Source of the DNA: Pseudooceanicola sediminis
Lineage (GTDB): Bacteria; Pseudomonadota; Alphaproteobacteria; Rhodobacterales; Rhodobacteraceae
Direction of reading: 5' to 3'
Assembly: GCF_003575965.1 (NCBI RefSeq)
Contig: NZ_QWJJ01000009.1
Span: 124,001 to 188,000, forward strand
DNA: 64,000 nucleotides
Positions 1 through 10,190 of the stretch are shown one piece after another (position 1 is the stretch's first letter; each line of letters starts with the position of its first letter). The notes below the pieces were generated by a model, which worked only from the letters and a program-made list of their open reading frames with translations, did no database searches and had not been told where the DNA came from. A program made the translations under genes and the position numbers.

Positions 1-585
1 GCGCACGTCGAACACCATGTCCAGCCCGCGCGGCAGCCCCCGCTTGTAGCTGAACGAATGCAGCGACACCGCCAGGCCATGCCCGCTGACCGGGGCGAAC
101 AGCCGGTCCATCTCGGCGCGCAGATCATGCACCGTCATCTCGGATGTATCGACCAGCACATCCGCGCGCTCCCGCACCGCACCCAGCAGATCGAATTCCC
201 GCGCGATGCCGTCCTCGGGCGTCTCGGCAGGCGCCAGCGGATGCCGGCGCCGGGTTTCCGAATAGCGTCGTGACAGCACGTCCGCACGGCAATCCAGGTA
301 CAACACGTCCAACGCCAGCCCGTCGATCGCGCCCAGCCGCTCAAGCGTCTCCAGCAGGGCCGCGGAGGAGAAATCCCGGTTGCGGACATCGACGCCAAGG
401 GCAAGAGGACGGCGCAGCGGTGGCCCGTCCAGCAGGCGCGGCAGCAGCGACAGCGGCAGATTGTCGATCGCTTCGAACCCCAGGTCCTCAAGCGCGCGGA
501 TGGCCGTCGACCGGCCTGCGCCGGACGGCCCTGTCACAAGGACAAGGCGCGGGGTCAGGCTGGCTGTTTCAGATCCGTTGGGCAT
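1..585 (-). CDS. rapZ: RapZ-type RNase adapter / nucleotide-binding protein, C-terminus cut by window edge
   Basis: The N-terminal 195 codons of a RapZ (YvcJ) family P-loop protein read leftward out of the window. A Walker A motif GPSGAGRST lies at about residues 19-27, followed by the family's conserved DNLP segment. The C-terminal half, with the RNA- and ligand-binding domain and a conserved GLPRGLD stretch, reaches the edge. In enterobacteria RapZ delivers GlmZ sRNA to RNase E; in alphaproteobacteria its role is less clear, and linkage to hprK and PTS genes suggests a nitrogen/carbon PTS connection (inference). The ATG at 585 is preceded by the hprK stop 49 bases away, so it is probably co-transcribed with hprK. 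The family is certain; the function is assigned by homology. Confidence 0.9.
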   Translation of the reverse strand, partial: MPNGSETASLTPRLVLVTGPSGAGRSTAIRALEDLGFEAIDNLPLSLLPRLLDGPPLRRPLALGVDVRNRDFSSAALLETLERLGAIDGLALDVLYLDCRADVLSRRYSETRRRHPLAPAETPEDGIAREFDLLGAVRERADVLVDTSEMTVHDLRAEMDRLFAPVSGHGLAVSLHSFSYKRGLPRGLDMVFDVR

Positions 586-634
586 AGGGGCCGTCAGGTT
601 AGGGTTAAGGGCGCGAGGCTCGCGCAATGAGTGT

Positions 635-1114
635 TCATGCGCTGCGTCCCTCCCGCAGATATTGCAGAATCGCCGCAGCAAAAGCTGCAGTACCAGTATT
701 GTGAAGTAGAGGTAAAGAAACCCCCAGCAAAATAGTGCTGCGCTGCGGCGGAAGTCGTTCCAATTCGTCTTTTCCCAGGTCGACGACCATCGAAACCTTG
801 GTTGGCCCGCCATACCGCGCCTTCAAAATGCCGATGCCGCGTGCCTCGATCAGCCCTTCCAGCGGCGGCGGCGACGCGGCGATCAGGGCGTCGGTTTCGC
901 GGGACAGAATTACGCGGTCATCAGCGACCAGCCCCGCCCCGCGCGACAGCATTTCCAGAACCAGCGACGACTTGCCCGCGCCCGACGGCCCCAGCACCAG
1001 CACGCCCCGCCCCGCCACCGCGGCACAGCTGGCGTGAACGATCACCGGGCCCTGCGCCCCGGCGGCGTCCTGGGGGGTGATGGTGCCGTGCACGGGTGTC
1101 GTCTCCTTCTCCAT
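635..1114 (-). CDS. hprK: Short HPr kinase/phosphorylase (C-terminal catalytic domain only)
   Basis: This 159-aa protein has a Walker A motif GPSGAGKSS near residue 42 and then VADDRV, the usual layout of alphaproteobacterial HprK. It is about half the length of the Firmicutes enzyme because the N-terminal domain is absent, which is normal in this class. It phosphorylates or dephosphorylates a serine of HPr and links PTS state to central metabolism. It starts 3 bases after the chvG stop, so it is translationally linked to the ChvGI sensor genes. The ATG at 1114 has a purine stretch touching it. An internal GTG at 1093 sits 9 bases after a GGAG and could be the real start. Confidence 0.9.
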   Translation of the reverse strand: MEKETTPVHGTITPQDAAGAQGPVIVHASCAAVAGRGVLVLGPSGAGKSSLVLEMLSRGAGLVADDRVILSRETDALIAASPPPLEGLIEARGIGILKARYGGPTKVSMVVDLGKDELERLPPQRSTILLGVSLPLLHNTGTAAFAAAILQYLREGRSA

Positions 1115-1117
1115 CCT

Positions 1118-2830
1118 CTAGACCGGCAGCCCGACGACGAACCGCGCGCCCAAAGGCGTCGCCGCCGGGGCGGTGCCGGTCGTGCGAATGTTCTCGGCCC
1201 AGATCACGCCGCCATGCGCCTCGACGATCTGCTTGCTGATCGCCAGACCGAGGCCCGAATGATTGCCGAACTCGGCCTCCGGGCGATGCGAATAAAACCG
1301 CGCAAAGATCTTTTGCAGCGCCTCGTCTGGAATGCCGGGTCCGGTATCCTCGACCACGACCAGCACCCGGTTGGCACGTCGCCGCACCCAGACGCGGATC
1401 GCGTCCCCCTCCTTGCAGAACGAAACCGCGTTGCTGATCAGGTTGACAAAGACCTGCGCCAGCCGCGGCTCCAGCCCGCGCAGAACAATTTCGCCGTCGG
1501 GAAGGTCGGTGATGAAATCAATGCCCCGCTGCCCCGCCTGTCCGCCAAGATAGGCGGTCAAGCTGCGCAGCAGTGCCAACAGATCAAAGGCCTGTTCCTC
1601 TTCGCGCACAAGCTCGCTGTCCAGCCGCGACGCATCCGAGATGTCGCTGACCAGCCGGTCCAGCCGCCGCACGTCATGTTCGATCACGTCCAGCAATGTT
1701 GCGCGGTGATCTTCGCGCCGTGCCATGCGCAGCGTCCCCACCGCCGCGCGCAGGCTGGCCAGCGGGTTCTTGATTTCATGGGCAACGTCGGCGGCGAATT
1801 GTTCATTCGAATCGATCCGGTCATACAGCGCCGCGACCATGCCGCGCAGCGCGCCGGACAACCTCCCGATCTCGTCAGACCGGGCCGTCATGTCGGGGAT
1901 GCTGACCCGCGCCGGGGCGCGCCGCTGCAAATCGCCCGCGCCGCCTGCCTCTGCCGCCACCGTAAGATCCGACAGCGGCCGCGCGATGGTCGAGGCCAGA
2001 AGCAGGCTCATCACGCTGGACACCAGTGTCGCGATGGCAAAGATCCGCAAGGCCCGTTCCTGTGCGGCGCGTGTCGCGGCCTCGACCTGGCCCAGCGGCG
2101 TGATCAGCGCCACCGCGCCCAACATCCCGCCCGGTCCGGCATCTGCCCCTTGCGGCACGATGGCCGCCAGGGTGGCCAGGTACCGCCCGGATTCGGCCTG
2201 CGCCGATGCGCTCAACGGCTCTTCAGGGTGCAGATCGCCCAGCATGGCCCGCGCTCTGGCTTCGGGTGCGATCAGCTCTGCCGGTGGCGGGTCGGGCAGG
2301 AACAGGCCGGAAAAACCACGCCACGATGCGCCCAGCACATCCAGCATCGGCGTGGGCTGCGCGGTGCCGGCGGCGCGCGTCGGCCCCTCCGCCTGCCCCA
2401 ACAGCGCGCCATCGGGGGCCAGCACCAGCAGGCGCGCCCCTGCCCCCAACCCGAGGCCCTGAAGCCGCGCCGCCACGACCGACCGCGTCAGCACGGGCGC
2501 CACCGGCGGCACCGCAAGGCGACCCGCCATCAACTCGGCCTCAACCTCCCGCCGCTGCCGAAACTGTTGCAGCGGGCTCTCCTCCCCCGAATGCAGATAC
2601 AGCACCCCGGCGACCAGCAGGTTCAAGGCGATCAGGTTGAACACGACGATCTTGCGCGTCAGCGGCGACAGGCCACGCGACCGGGCCGTCACCGGGCCGT
2701 CCGGCACGGTGCGGGCCTCTCCCCGCTCCGCCTCTGCGCCTGTGCTGTGCTCATCGCGCACGATGGTCCTTTCGGTGATCTTCCATGGGCGCTGGCTGGG
2801 GCCGGGACAGGGCCGCACCGCGCGATCCAT
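1118..2830 (-). CDS. chvG: Membrane sensor histidine kinase ChvG
   Basis: A 570-aa histidine kinase of the ChvG/ExoS type. Transmembrane segments lie at about residues 61-79 and 261-282, bracketing a periplasmic sensor domain of roughly 180 residues. A HAMP region follows, then the H-box with phospho-acceptor His351 in VAHEIKNP, the N-box (N467), the G1 box DTGPGI (495-500) and the G2 box SGLGL (525-529). The first 60 residues form a polar cytoplasmic N-terminus. In rhizobia this kinase responds to acidity and envelope state and controls pckA, exopolysaccharide and virulence genes with ChvI. It lies 24 bases downstream of chvI and immediately upstream of hprK. The ribosome site before the ATG is weak, so the exact start is less certain than the identity. 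Confidence 0.93.
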   Translation of the reverse strand: MDRAVRPCPGPSQRPWKITERTIVRDEHSTGAEAERGEARTVPDGPVTARSRGLSPLTRKIVVFNLIALNLLVAGVLYLHSGEESPLQQFRQRREVEAELMAGRLAVPPVAPVLTRSVVAARLQGLGLGAGARLLVLAPDGALLGQAEGPTRAAGTAQPTPMLDVLGASWRGFSGLFLPDPPPAELIAPEARARAMLGDLHPEEPLSASAQAESGRYLATLAAIVPQGADAGPGGMLGAVALITPLGQVEAATRAAQERALRIFAIATLVSSVMSLLLASTIARPLSDLTVAAEAGGAGDLQRRAPARVSIPDMTARSDEIGRLSGALRGMVAALYDRIDSNEQFAADVAHEIKNPLASLRAAVGTLRMARREDHRATLLDVIEHDVRRLDRLVSDISDASRLDSELVREEEQAFDLLALLRSLTAYLGGQAGQRGIDFITDLPDGEIVLRGLEPRLAQVFVNLISNAVSFCKEGDAIRVWVRRRANRVLVVVEDTGPGIPDEALQKIFARFYSHRPEAEFGNHSGLGLAISKQIVEAHGGVIWAENIRTTGTAPAATPLGARFVVGLPV

Positions 2831-2854
2831 CTGCCCGTCCCTGCGCTCTACGCC

Positions 2855-3556
2855 TCAGTCTTCGTTGTACCTGTAACCGATTCCATACAGCGTCTCGATG
2901 GCGCTGAAATCCTCGTCCGCGCTCCGCATCTTCTTGCGTAACCGCTTGATATGGCTGTCGATGGTGCGGTCATCGACATAGACCTGTTCGTCATAGGCCA
3001 CATCCATCAGCTGATCGCGGCTCTTGACGAAACCCGGGTGCTGGGCCAGCGCCTTCAGCAGCAGGAACTCGGTCACCGTCAGGGTCACGCTCTTGCCTTT
3101 CCAGATCACCGAATGGCGCAGCGGGTCCATGCGCAGATCGCCACGCTCGATCACGCGGGTCTCTTCGGTTTCGGGAATCATCTCGCCCGCCACGGCCTGC
3201 TGACGCCGCAGCAAGGCGCGGATGCGGGCCACCAGAAGGCGCTGGCTGAACGGCTTCTTGACATAATCGTCGGCCCCAAGGCGCAGCCCCAGCACCTCGT
3301 CGATCTCGTCATCCTTGGAGGTGAGGAAAATCACCGGCATCTGGGTTTTCTGGCGCAGGCGCTGCAACAGGTCCATGCCGTCCATGCGCGGCATCTTGAT
3401 GTCCAGGACAGCCATGTCCGGCAACCGCCTGTCGAAGGCCTCCAGCGCAGCCTGCCCATCACTATAGGTCTCGACCTCGAATCCCTCGGCCTCCAGCGTG
3501 ATCGCCACGGACGTCAGGATATTCCTGTCATCGTCGACAAGGGCGATTTTCGACAT
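2855..3556 (-). CDS. chvI: Response regulator ChvI (OmpR/PhoB family)
   Basis: A 233-aa regulator with an N-terminal receiver domain and a C-terminal winged-helix OmpR-type DNA-binding domain. The acidic pocket (residues 8-10), phospho-acceptor D52 in LDIKMP, the T/S at 79-80 and K101-P102 are all present, so phosphorylation chemistry should be intact. The DNA-binding half ends in a typical IGYRY motif. It is the first gene of a chvI-chvG-hprK-rapZ operon and is divergent from pckA across a 385-base gap. In Agrobacterium and Sinorhizobium ChvI affects pckA expression, so control across this shared region is likely (inference). Confidence 0.95.
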   Translation of the reverse strand: MSKIALVDDDRNILTSVAITLEAEGFEVETYSDGQAALEAFDRRLPDMAVLDIKMPRMDGMDLLQRLRQKTQMPVIFLTSKDDEIDEVLGLRLGADDYVKKPFSQRLLVARIRALLRRQQAVAGEMIPETEETRVIERGDLRMDPLRHSVIWKGKSVTLTVTEFLLLKALAQHPGFVKSRDQLMDVAYDEQVYVDDRTIDSHIKRLRKKMRSADEDFSAIETLYGIGYRYNED

Positions 3557-3941
3557 CGGGCCAGTCCCCCTCCTGCGCTGGTGCCTTGATTTTCAGGTCA
3601 GTCTTCACCCTTAGAACCTTTACAAGCAACGCCAAACACGAATCGACCCGGCGCATGAAGACTTTGTGGCGAAAATGTCTTATGATCGCCTGAATTCGCG
3701 GGATATCGCGCGTATCCCTCTGCTGCCCACATCCGCGCAGCTCCGCGATGTGCAACAATCCGCAAGTGGTTGCGCTAAACCGAAATTGGTTGCGCTAACC
3801 TTCCCCAGCGACCTGTTCACAATCGGAACAAGCGTGCTAAGGACCCCTTTATCGAGACGTTTCGCCTCGGTTCCGGGCCCCCACCGCGTCGCCCGGAAAA
3901 GGAGGATCGCCGCAACGGAGCGGCGCTACAGGAGTTTTAAA
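3557..3941. promoter_or_regulatory. Divergent chvI / pckA regulatory region with a direct repeat
   Basis: This 385-base gap separates two outward-facing genes and must hold both promoters. A 12-base direct repeat TGGTTGCGCTAA occurs at 3767-3778 and 3787-3798, spaced exactly 20 bases start to start (about two helical turns). That layout is typical of paired operators, but I cannot assign a regulator. A clear pckA ribosome site GGAG lies at 3931-3934. No gene is visible in the gap. Confidence 0.55.
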
Positions 3942-5540
<1,599 letters not shown>

Positions 5541-5566
5541 GGCTGCCAACCCGCGTCACGGCATTG

Positions 5567-5597
5567 AAACGCCCCGCCCTTCCCGGCGGGGCGTTTT
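5567..5597 (+). terminator. Rho-independent terminator of pckA
   Basis: AAACGCCCCGCC and GGCGGGGCGTTTT form a 10-12 bp GC stem with a short loop and a T-run, starting 26 bases after the pckA stop. Confidence 0.9.
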
Positions 5598-5753
5598 GCC
5601 ATCCAAGGCCCGGATACGCCGCGACGCACGGCTCTGCCCTGCCCCGCAAGCCAACCTGCGCGCGTCCCTTGCGGCCGCCAAGGCTCGGCCATCGCCTCGC
5701 AACCGTTACTGCGGGTCAGCCACCTCGGGACAGCCACCCGAGGCCTCTCACCC

Positions 5754-5994
5754 GCCATTTATTAAGATTTTACTGAAATTCTTGCCCTCAGGCGGACCGA
5801 AAGGGCCCATCTGGCGGCCTCTGCCGGCAGTATCGCTTGACGTGTGGGTAAGTTCCGCCCATGACAAGGGCGGAGAGAGAGAGCCACGCGTTACCGTGGC
5901 CCCCGTCAGACCGTGCGCGTCGGGATGTGGCGACATGGGCACGACAGGCGCTTTGCGCCGCCCAACGGTCAGCGGGAAGGGGAGAGAGACAAAA
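5754..5994 (+). promoter_or_regulatory. AT-rich promoter zone and hairpin-rich leader of the DUF3859 gene
   Basis: An AT-rich block at about 5757-5785 stands out in this GC-rich DNA and is the likeliest promoter. Downstream, two perfect hairpins follow each other: 5854-5860 with 5868-5874 (TCCGCCC/GGGCGGA, 7-nt loop) and 5883-5888 with 5895-5900 (GCCACG/CGTGGC, 6-nt loop). They are separated by a GA-repeat. The gene's ribosome site GGGGAGAGAGA comes later, so the leader is about 150-200 nt. I see no match to a known riboswitch. Confidence 0.4.
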
Positions 5995-6639
5995 ATGACA
6001 CCTGTCGTTGCGGTAAGACTTGCAGTCCTGCTGGCCATGGTTGCATCGGTCACGCTTGCGCCCTCGCACGGTCTCGCGACCGACCGGGGCACGCGGAACG
6101 AACAGATCGGCAACCGCCTGCTGGGAGAGAAGCTGGCCGAAACCAGATCCTCGACCGCCACCGGCCAGGACTTCGTTCGCGCTCCGGTCGAGATGGCCGA
6201 GGCGGGGATCTATTGCCCGTCCGATCACGTCGGCACCGAACCTGCCCCGGAAACCGAAAGCGGCTATATCCTTCTGATGGCCGGCGATCAGCGTGTCGCC
6301 CTGCACAGCCGGACCGTTCCCGCGCACCTGGGCATTTCCTTTGGCGTGCGCATCCGCCTGACACCGGGCAGCGATACCAGAAACTATCGCATGGTCGTCC
6401 AGCATCCCCCCTATGGCGCGTTGGACATCACCCAGGAAATCTGGGACCCGAACCTGCGCGGCGACTGGGGCGTGCGCAGTTTCCAGTTTGAATATGAACG
6501 CGAAATGCAGCCGGGCCTCTGGTCGTTCGAGGTCCATCGCGGCGACGAGGTGCTGATGCGCCAGACGTTCAATGTGGTGCCGATGTCCGAAGCCCCCGAG
6601 GCGATCGACCTCTGCTTTGGCGGCACCTTCCTCTCCTAA
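5995..6639 (+). CDS. Exported DUF3859-domain protein
   Basis: A 214-aa protein with a cleavable-looking signal peptide (hydrophobic residues about 5-25), so it is probably periplasmic. The C-terminal ~120 residues look like a DUF3859 beta-rich domain: FGVRIRL, alternating strands, then WSFEVHRGDEVLMRQTF, a layout shared with proteins that bind at the envelope. The ATG at 5995 follows GGGGAGAGAGA; a longer in-frame reading to 5596 crosses the pckA terminator and is unlikely. Two cysteines (one near residue 63, one near the C-terminus) could form a disulphide. Function is unknown; it stands alone between pckA and a convergent permease gene. Confidence 0.75.
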   Translation: MTPVVAVRLAVLLAMVASVTLAPSHGLATDRGTRNEQIGNRLLGEKLAETRSSTATGQDFVRAPVEMAEAGIYCPSDHVGTEPAPETESGYILLMAGDQRVALHSRTVPAHLGISFGVRIRLTPGSDTRNYRMVVQHPPYGALDITQEIWDPNLRGDWGVRSFQFEYEREMQPGLWSFEVHRGDEVLMRQTFNVVPMSEAPEAIDLCFGGTFLS

Positions 6640-6661
6640 GGCCCCACCCTGTCGTAAGGCC

Positions 6662-7435
6662 CTAAAACCCCAGCCCCTGCCGCAGCAGGTTGCCCCCGGC
6701 GACCAGCAGCACCACCAGCGTCGCGCGCCGGAACATCACCTGGTCGATCCGGTCGTGCACGCGAAACCCGATCCACATACCGACCAGCGCCACAGGCACC
6801 AGCGACAGCGAAAACGGCAGCGTCTGGGCGCGCAGGACGCCCGAGCCGACATGCGCCCCCAACAGCGCGACCGACCCGAGGCCATAGATCACGCCCTGCA
6901 ACTGGATCTGTTCGCGCTTCGGGGTCTCCAGCGCCGTCAGGTAGGCCACCGTCGGTGGCCCCCAGACGCCGGAAAAGCCACCGATCCCGCCTGCCAGCAG
7001 CGCCACGCCCACTTCGACCCGGCGCGGCGGCGGGCTGCCCAGCCGCAGCGGATAGCCCAGCAGCTGGCTCAGCGCGAAGGCCACGATGGGCAGCCCGATC
7101 AGCACCTGCATGACATGGGGCGGCAGCACGCTGACCAGTTGCGCCGACAGGATCAGCATCACGAAGGCCACCGCCAGGAACACCCTGAACCGCACCACCG
7201 CATCCCAGACGCCACGCCACCCGGCACGCATCGCCTGCCAGCCGTTGGTGCACAGCGTCGGCAGGATCAGACCCGCCAACGCCCAGTCCGGCCCGACGAT
7301 GCTGCCCAGCCCGGACACCATGATCATCGGCATCGCGAACCCCACCATGCCTTTCACCACCCCTGCCAGCAGTGCTACGGCAAAGCACCCGAGCAGGGCG
7401 AGCATCGTCAGGGAGTCGGGCAATAACAGATCCAT
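6662..7435 (-). CDS. TauE/SafE (TSUP) family membrane permease
   Basis: A 257-aa integral membrane protein with about eight hydrophobic segments. The two-fold repeat typical of the TSUP family appears as VVKGMVGFAMPMI near residue 27 and GGIGGFSGVWGPPTVAYL in the second half. Members export or import organosulfur and C2 compounds such as sulfite and sulfoacetate; the substrate cannot be read from sequence. A longer reading to 7660 exists, but the extension is arginine-rich, lacks family similarity and would run into the mcd promoter, so the ATG at 7435 is preferred. It converges with the DUF3859 gene and is divergent from mcd. Confidence 0.82.
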   Translation of the reverse strand: MDLLLPDSLTMLALLGCFAVALLAGVVKGMVGFAMPMIMVSGLGSIVGPDWALAGLILPTLCTNGWQAMRAGWRGVWDAVVRFRVFLAVAFVMLILSAQLVSVLPPHVMQVLIGLPIVAFALSQLLGYPLRLGSPPPRRVEVGVALLAGGIGGFSGVWGPPTVAYLTALETPKREQIQLQGVIYGLGSVALLGAHVGSGVLRAQTLPFSLSLVPVALVGMWIGFRVHDRIDQVMFRRATLVVLLVAGGNLLRQGLGF

Positions 7436-7581
7436 GCGCCGACAAGTATCACCGGCGCGTCGTGACACCAGCCCAAAATCCACCACGTAACTTTGCTTCA
7501 GATAGGATCGCATTTTCGCATTTATATTGCGCTGCACCTGCAAAGTGGCTATGCCCCTTCCAAGCGAGAGAGGAGAGTCCC

Positions 7582-9267
7582 ATGCCACACGACGGCCCCC
7601 ATGCCCAGACGACAGACAGCGCGATCCTGCCCGATCTGCTGACCCTGACAGCCGAGGCACTGGCCCCGGCCGAATTCCTGCTCGAAACCGCCCGCCAGAC
7701 GATCCGCTCGCTGGTCGAGGTTGATGGCCGCGTGTCGGCCCGCTCGGTCGAGGCGCACCAGACCGCGACGCACGGCCTCGCCTGGCTCGCCATCTATGTC
7801 GAGGCCCTGCGCCAGATGCAGAAATGGGCCGAAACCCTGTCTTCCCAGGGCAGGTTCACCGACCTGGACGCGCTGCTGCACCAGATCGCCTTTGGCGAAT
7901 ACCTGTCGCAGATGACCGGCGGCATCCAGATGTCGCAGACCGAACTGGTACGCCCGCAGGATCTCGGCCTGACCCGCGACGCCCTGTCGATGATGAACGA
8001 CGCCTCGGTGCAAACCCTGTGTGATCACGGCAATACCCAGGCCGCCCGCACCCGGCTGACCGACCTGATCGTCCAGCAGCAGGGCACCGTCACCTATGGC
8101 ACCACCGGGCTGGACGCCGAGCTTGAGATGATCCGCGACCAGTTTCGCCGCTACGCTGTGGACAAGGTCGAACCCCACGCCCACGGCTGGCACCTCCGCG
8201 ACGAACTGATCCCCATGTCGGTGATCGGCGAACTGGCCGAAATGGGCGTCTTCGGCCTGACCATCCCCGAGGAATACGGCGGCTTCGGCTTTTCCAAGGC
8301 CGCCATGGTCGTGGTTTCCGAGGAACTGTCGCGCGGTTACATCGGCGTCGGCTCGCTCGGCACCCGTTCCGAAATCGCAGCCGAACTGATCCTGTGCGGC
8401 GGTACCGACGCGCAAAAGGATCACTGGCTGCCGAAACTCGCCTCCGGTGAGATCCTGCCCACCGCGGTCTTCACCGAGCCGAACACCGGCTCCGACCTGG
8501 CCGCGCTGCGCACCCGCGCCACCCGCAACGGCGACGATTACGCCCTGACCGGCAACAAGACCTGGATCACGCACGCGGCCCGCACCCATGTCATGACCGT
8601 GCTGGCCCGCACCGACCCCGACAGCACCGATCACCGCGGATTGTCGATGTTCCTGGCGGAAAAGACGCCGGGCACCGACACCGACCCCTTCCCGACGCCC
8701 GGAATGACCGGAGGAGAGATCGAGGTGCTCGGCTATCGCGGCATGAAGGAATACGAACTCGCCTTCGACAATTTCGCGATCAAGGGCGAAAACCTCCTCG
8801 GCGGGACCGAGGGCAAGGGCTTCAAGCAGCTCATGCAGACGTTTGAAAGCGCGCGCATCCAGACCGCCGCCCGCGCCATCGGTGTCGCCCAGGCCGCGCT
8901 GGACACCGGCCTGCAATATGCCCTCGACCGCAAGGCCTTTGGCGGCTCGCTGGTCAATTTCCCGCGCGTTTCCGGCAAGTTGGCGATGATGGCGGTCGAG
9001 ATCATGGTCGCCCGCCAACTGACCTATTTCGCGGCCTGCCAGAAAGATCACGACCGCCGCTGCGATCTTGAGGCTGGCATGGCCAAACTGCTCGGCGCCC
9101 GCGTCGCCTGGTCCTGCGCCGACAACGCGCTGCAAATTCATGGCGGCAACGGCTTTGCGCTTGAATACACCGTCTCACGCCTGCTCTGCGACGCGCGGAT
9201 CCTGTCGATCTTCGAAGGGGCGGCGGAAATCCAGGCCCAGGTCATCGCCCGCCGCCTGCTCGACTGA
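7582..9267 (+). CDS. mcd: Methylsuccinyl-CoA dehydrogenase-type acyl-CoA dehydrogenase
   Basis: A 561-aa flavoprotein. Residues from about 185 to the end form a complete acyl-CoA dehydrogenase fold, with TIPEEYGGFG, FTEPNTGSDL, the RAIGVAQAAL helix and the C-terminal QIHGGNGF...IFEGAAEIQ flavin/substrate region. The extra ~180-residue N-terminal domain (with ALLHQIAFGEYL) is the hallmark of the (2S)-methylsuccinyl-CoA dehydrogenase of the ethylmalonyl-CoA pathway, which oxidises methylsuccinyl-CoA to mesaconyl-CoA during C2 assimilation. That pathway replaces the glyoxylate shunt in many Rhodobacteraceae and needs B12-dependent mutases. The start is set by AGGAGAG 6-8 bases upstream of 7582. 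A generic acyl-CoA dehydrogenase role is the alternative, but the long N-terminus makes Mcd likely. Confidence 0.85.
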   Translation: MPHDGPHAQTTDSAILPDLLTLTAEALAPAEFLLETARQTIRSLVEVDGRVSARSVEAHQTATHGLAWLAIYVEALRQMQKWAETLSSQGRFTDLDALLHQIAFGEYLSQMTGGIQMSQTELVRPQDLGLTRDALSMMNDASVQTLCDHGNTQAARTRLTDLIVQQQGTVTYGTTGLDAELEMIRDQFRRYAVDKVEPHAHGWHLRDELIPMSVIGELAEMGVFGLTIPEEYGGFGFSKAAMVVVSEELSRGYIGVGSLGTRSEIAAELILCGGTDAQKDHWLPKLASGEILPTAVFTEPNTGSDLAALRTRATRNGDDYALTGNKTWITHAARTHVMTVLARTDPDSTDHRGLSMFLAEKTPGTDTDPFPTPGMTGGEIEVLGYRGMKEYELAFDNFAIKGENLLGGTEGKGFKQLMQTFESARIQTAARAIGVAQAALDTGLQYALDRKAFGGSLVNFPRVSGKLAMMAVEIMVARQLTYFAACQKDHDRRCDLEAGMAKLLGARVAWSCADNALQIHGGNGFALEYTVSRLLCDARILSIFEGAAEIQAQVIARRLLD

Positions 9268-10190
9268 CGCAGCGGCGGCTCCCTTGGCGTCGTCACTGCC
9301 CCCCGGACCGCACCCGGTCGCGCCGCCTCGCCGCTAAGGGCGCCACCCGCCCTGCCGCAGGCATGGCGCCAGATCACCCGCGTCGACGCCCTCTCTGCGC
9401 CATCCTGGCGCTCTCCACCCTGCAGAAGGCGTATCTACCCTGCGGACACCGCATTGATCGCTCCGTAAACGGCGCACAAAGGGGCAATAATGCTGCCCCA
9501 TGCCGCCGGCTTGATCACCCGCAGACTGCCACGCACACAACTCGCCTCTTACGTGTGTGTCGGATTGACATTCAATCTGCCTCGGCGTCACGATCAGGTG
9601 TGGCGACTCTCCCCCGCAGCGGTCCTCCCTTCCCCCTGCGTGTCACTCCGCGATCTGTCCCCTCCCGTCCTTCCCTGCGGGAATGGTCGCGACACGACAG
9701 CGCCACACCCTTGCCGGAAACGGCGCAGGCGTCCCCGGTGGCCGAAAGAGCGATCCCGTTCTTTCGGCCCAGCCAGCCGCCCCGATCACCCCGCCGGATC
9801 GCCCGCCCACCTGTGGCAGACACGTGGCAGACACCCGGCGCACCGCCAGCCCCTTCGGACAGGTCGGCCCCGATAGCTGGCCCCTGTGACTGCTCCTGCT
9901 GACTGGCCCCGGTGACTGGCCCCGGTGACTCGCGCAATGAGCTGGCCACACCGAAACCTACGCGCCAGCCCGAACGCCGACCTCAGCCCGAAAAGCCCTC
10001 TTTGCACCTGTCTCCTCCCCTCGTCGTGCCAGCAGCGCCCGCCGATCAAGGGCCGATGCGTCGGCCAAGGCGCGGGGATCAATCCGGGACCCAATCCGGG
10101 CCAATGGCCGCACCACCGCTTTTTCTCAACCGATTGCCGAACTTCGTGCTAGTGTCACTCAGGATTAACCAATGCAAAGCGTCGGTGCCC
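9268..10190. other. 923-base gap without a convincing gene
   Basis: Open frames here are arginine/proline-rich and overlap in several frames, as expected for chance reading of GC-rich DNA. Visible features are a repeated GTGGCAGACAC pair near 9812-9835 and a 13-bp tandem repeat at about 9874-9930. The promoter and any leader of the Hint-domain gene must lie in the right-hand part. Nothing else is recognised. Confidence 0.5.
9874..9930. repeat. 13-bp tandem repeat (TGACTGGCCCCGG units)
   Basis: Two perfect units lie at 9900-9912 and 9913-9925, flanked by degenerate ones at 9887-9899 and just upstream. The core GACTGGCCC is shared with the 18-bp array at 32351-32511. Confidence 0.85.

Noticed and set aside
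9363-9902. Long plus-strand open frame (179 aa) in the gap after mcd
   Set aside because: Arg/Pro/Ser-rich sequence without family resemblance or ribosome site; overlapping frames on both strands are equally long.
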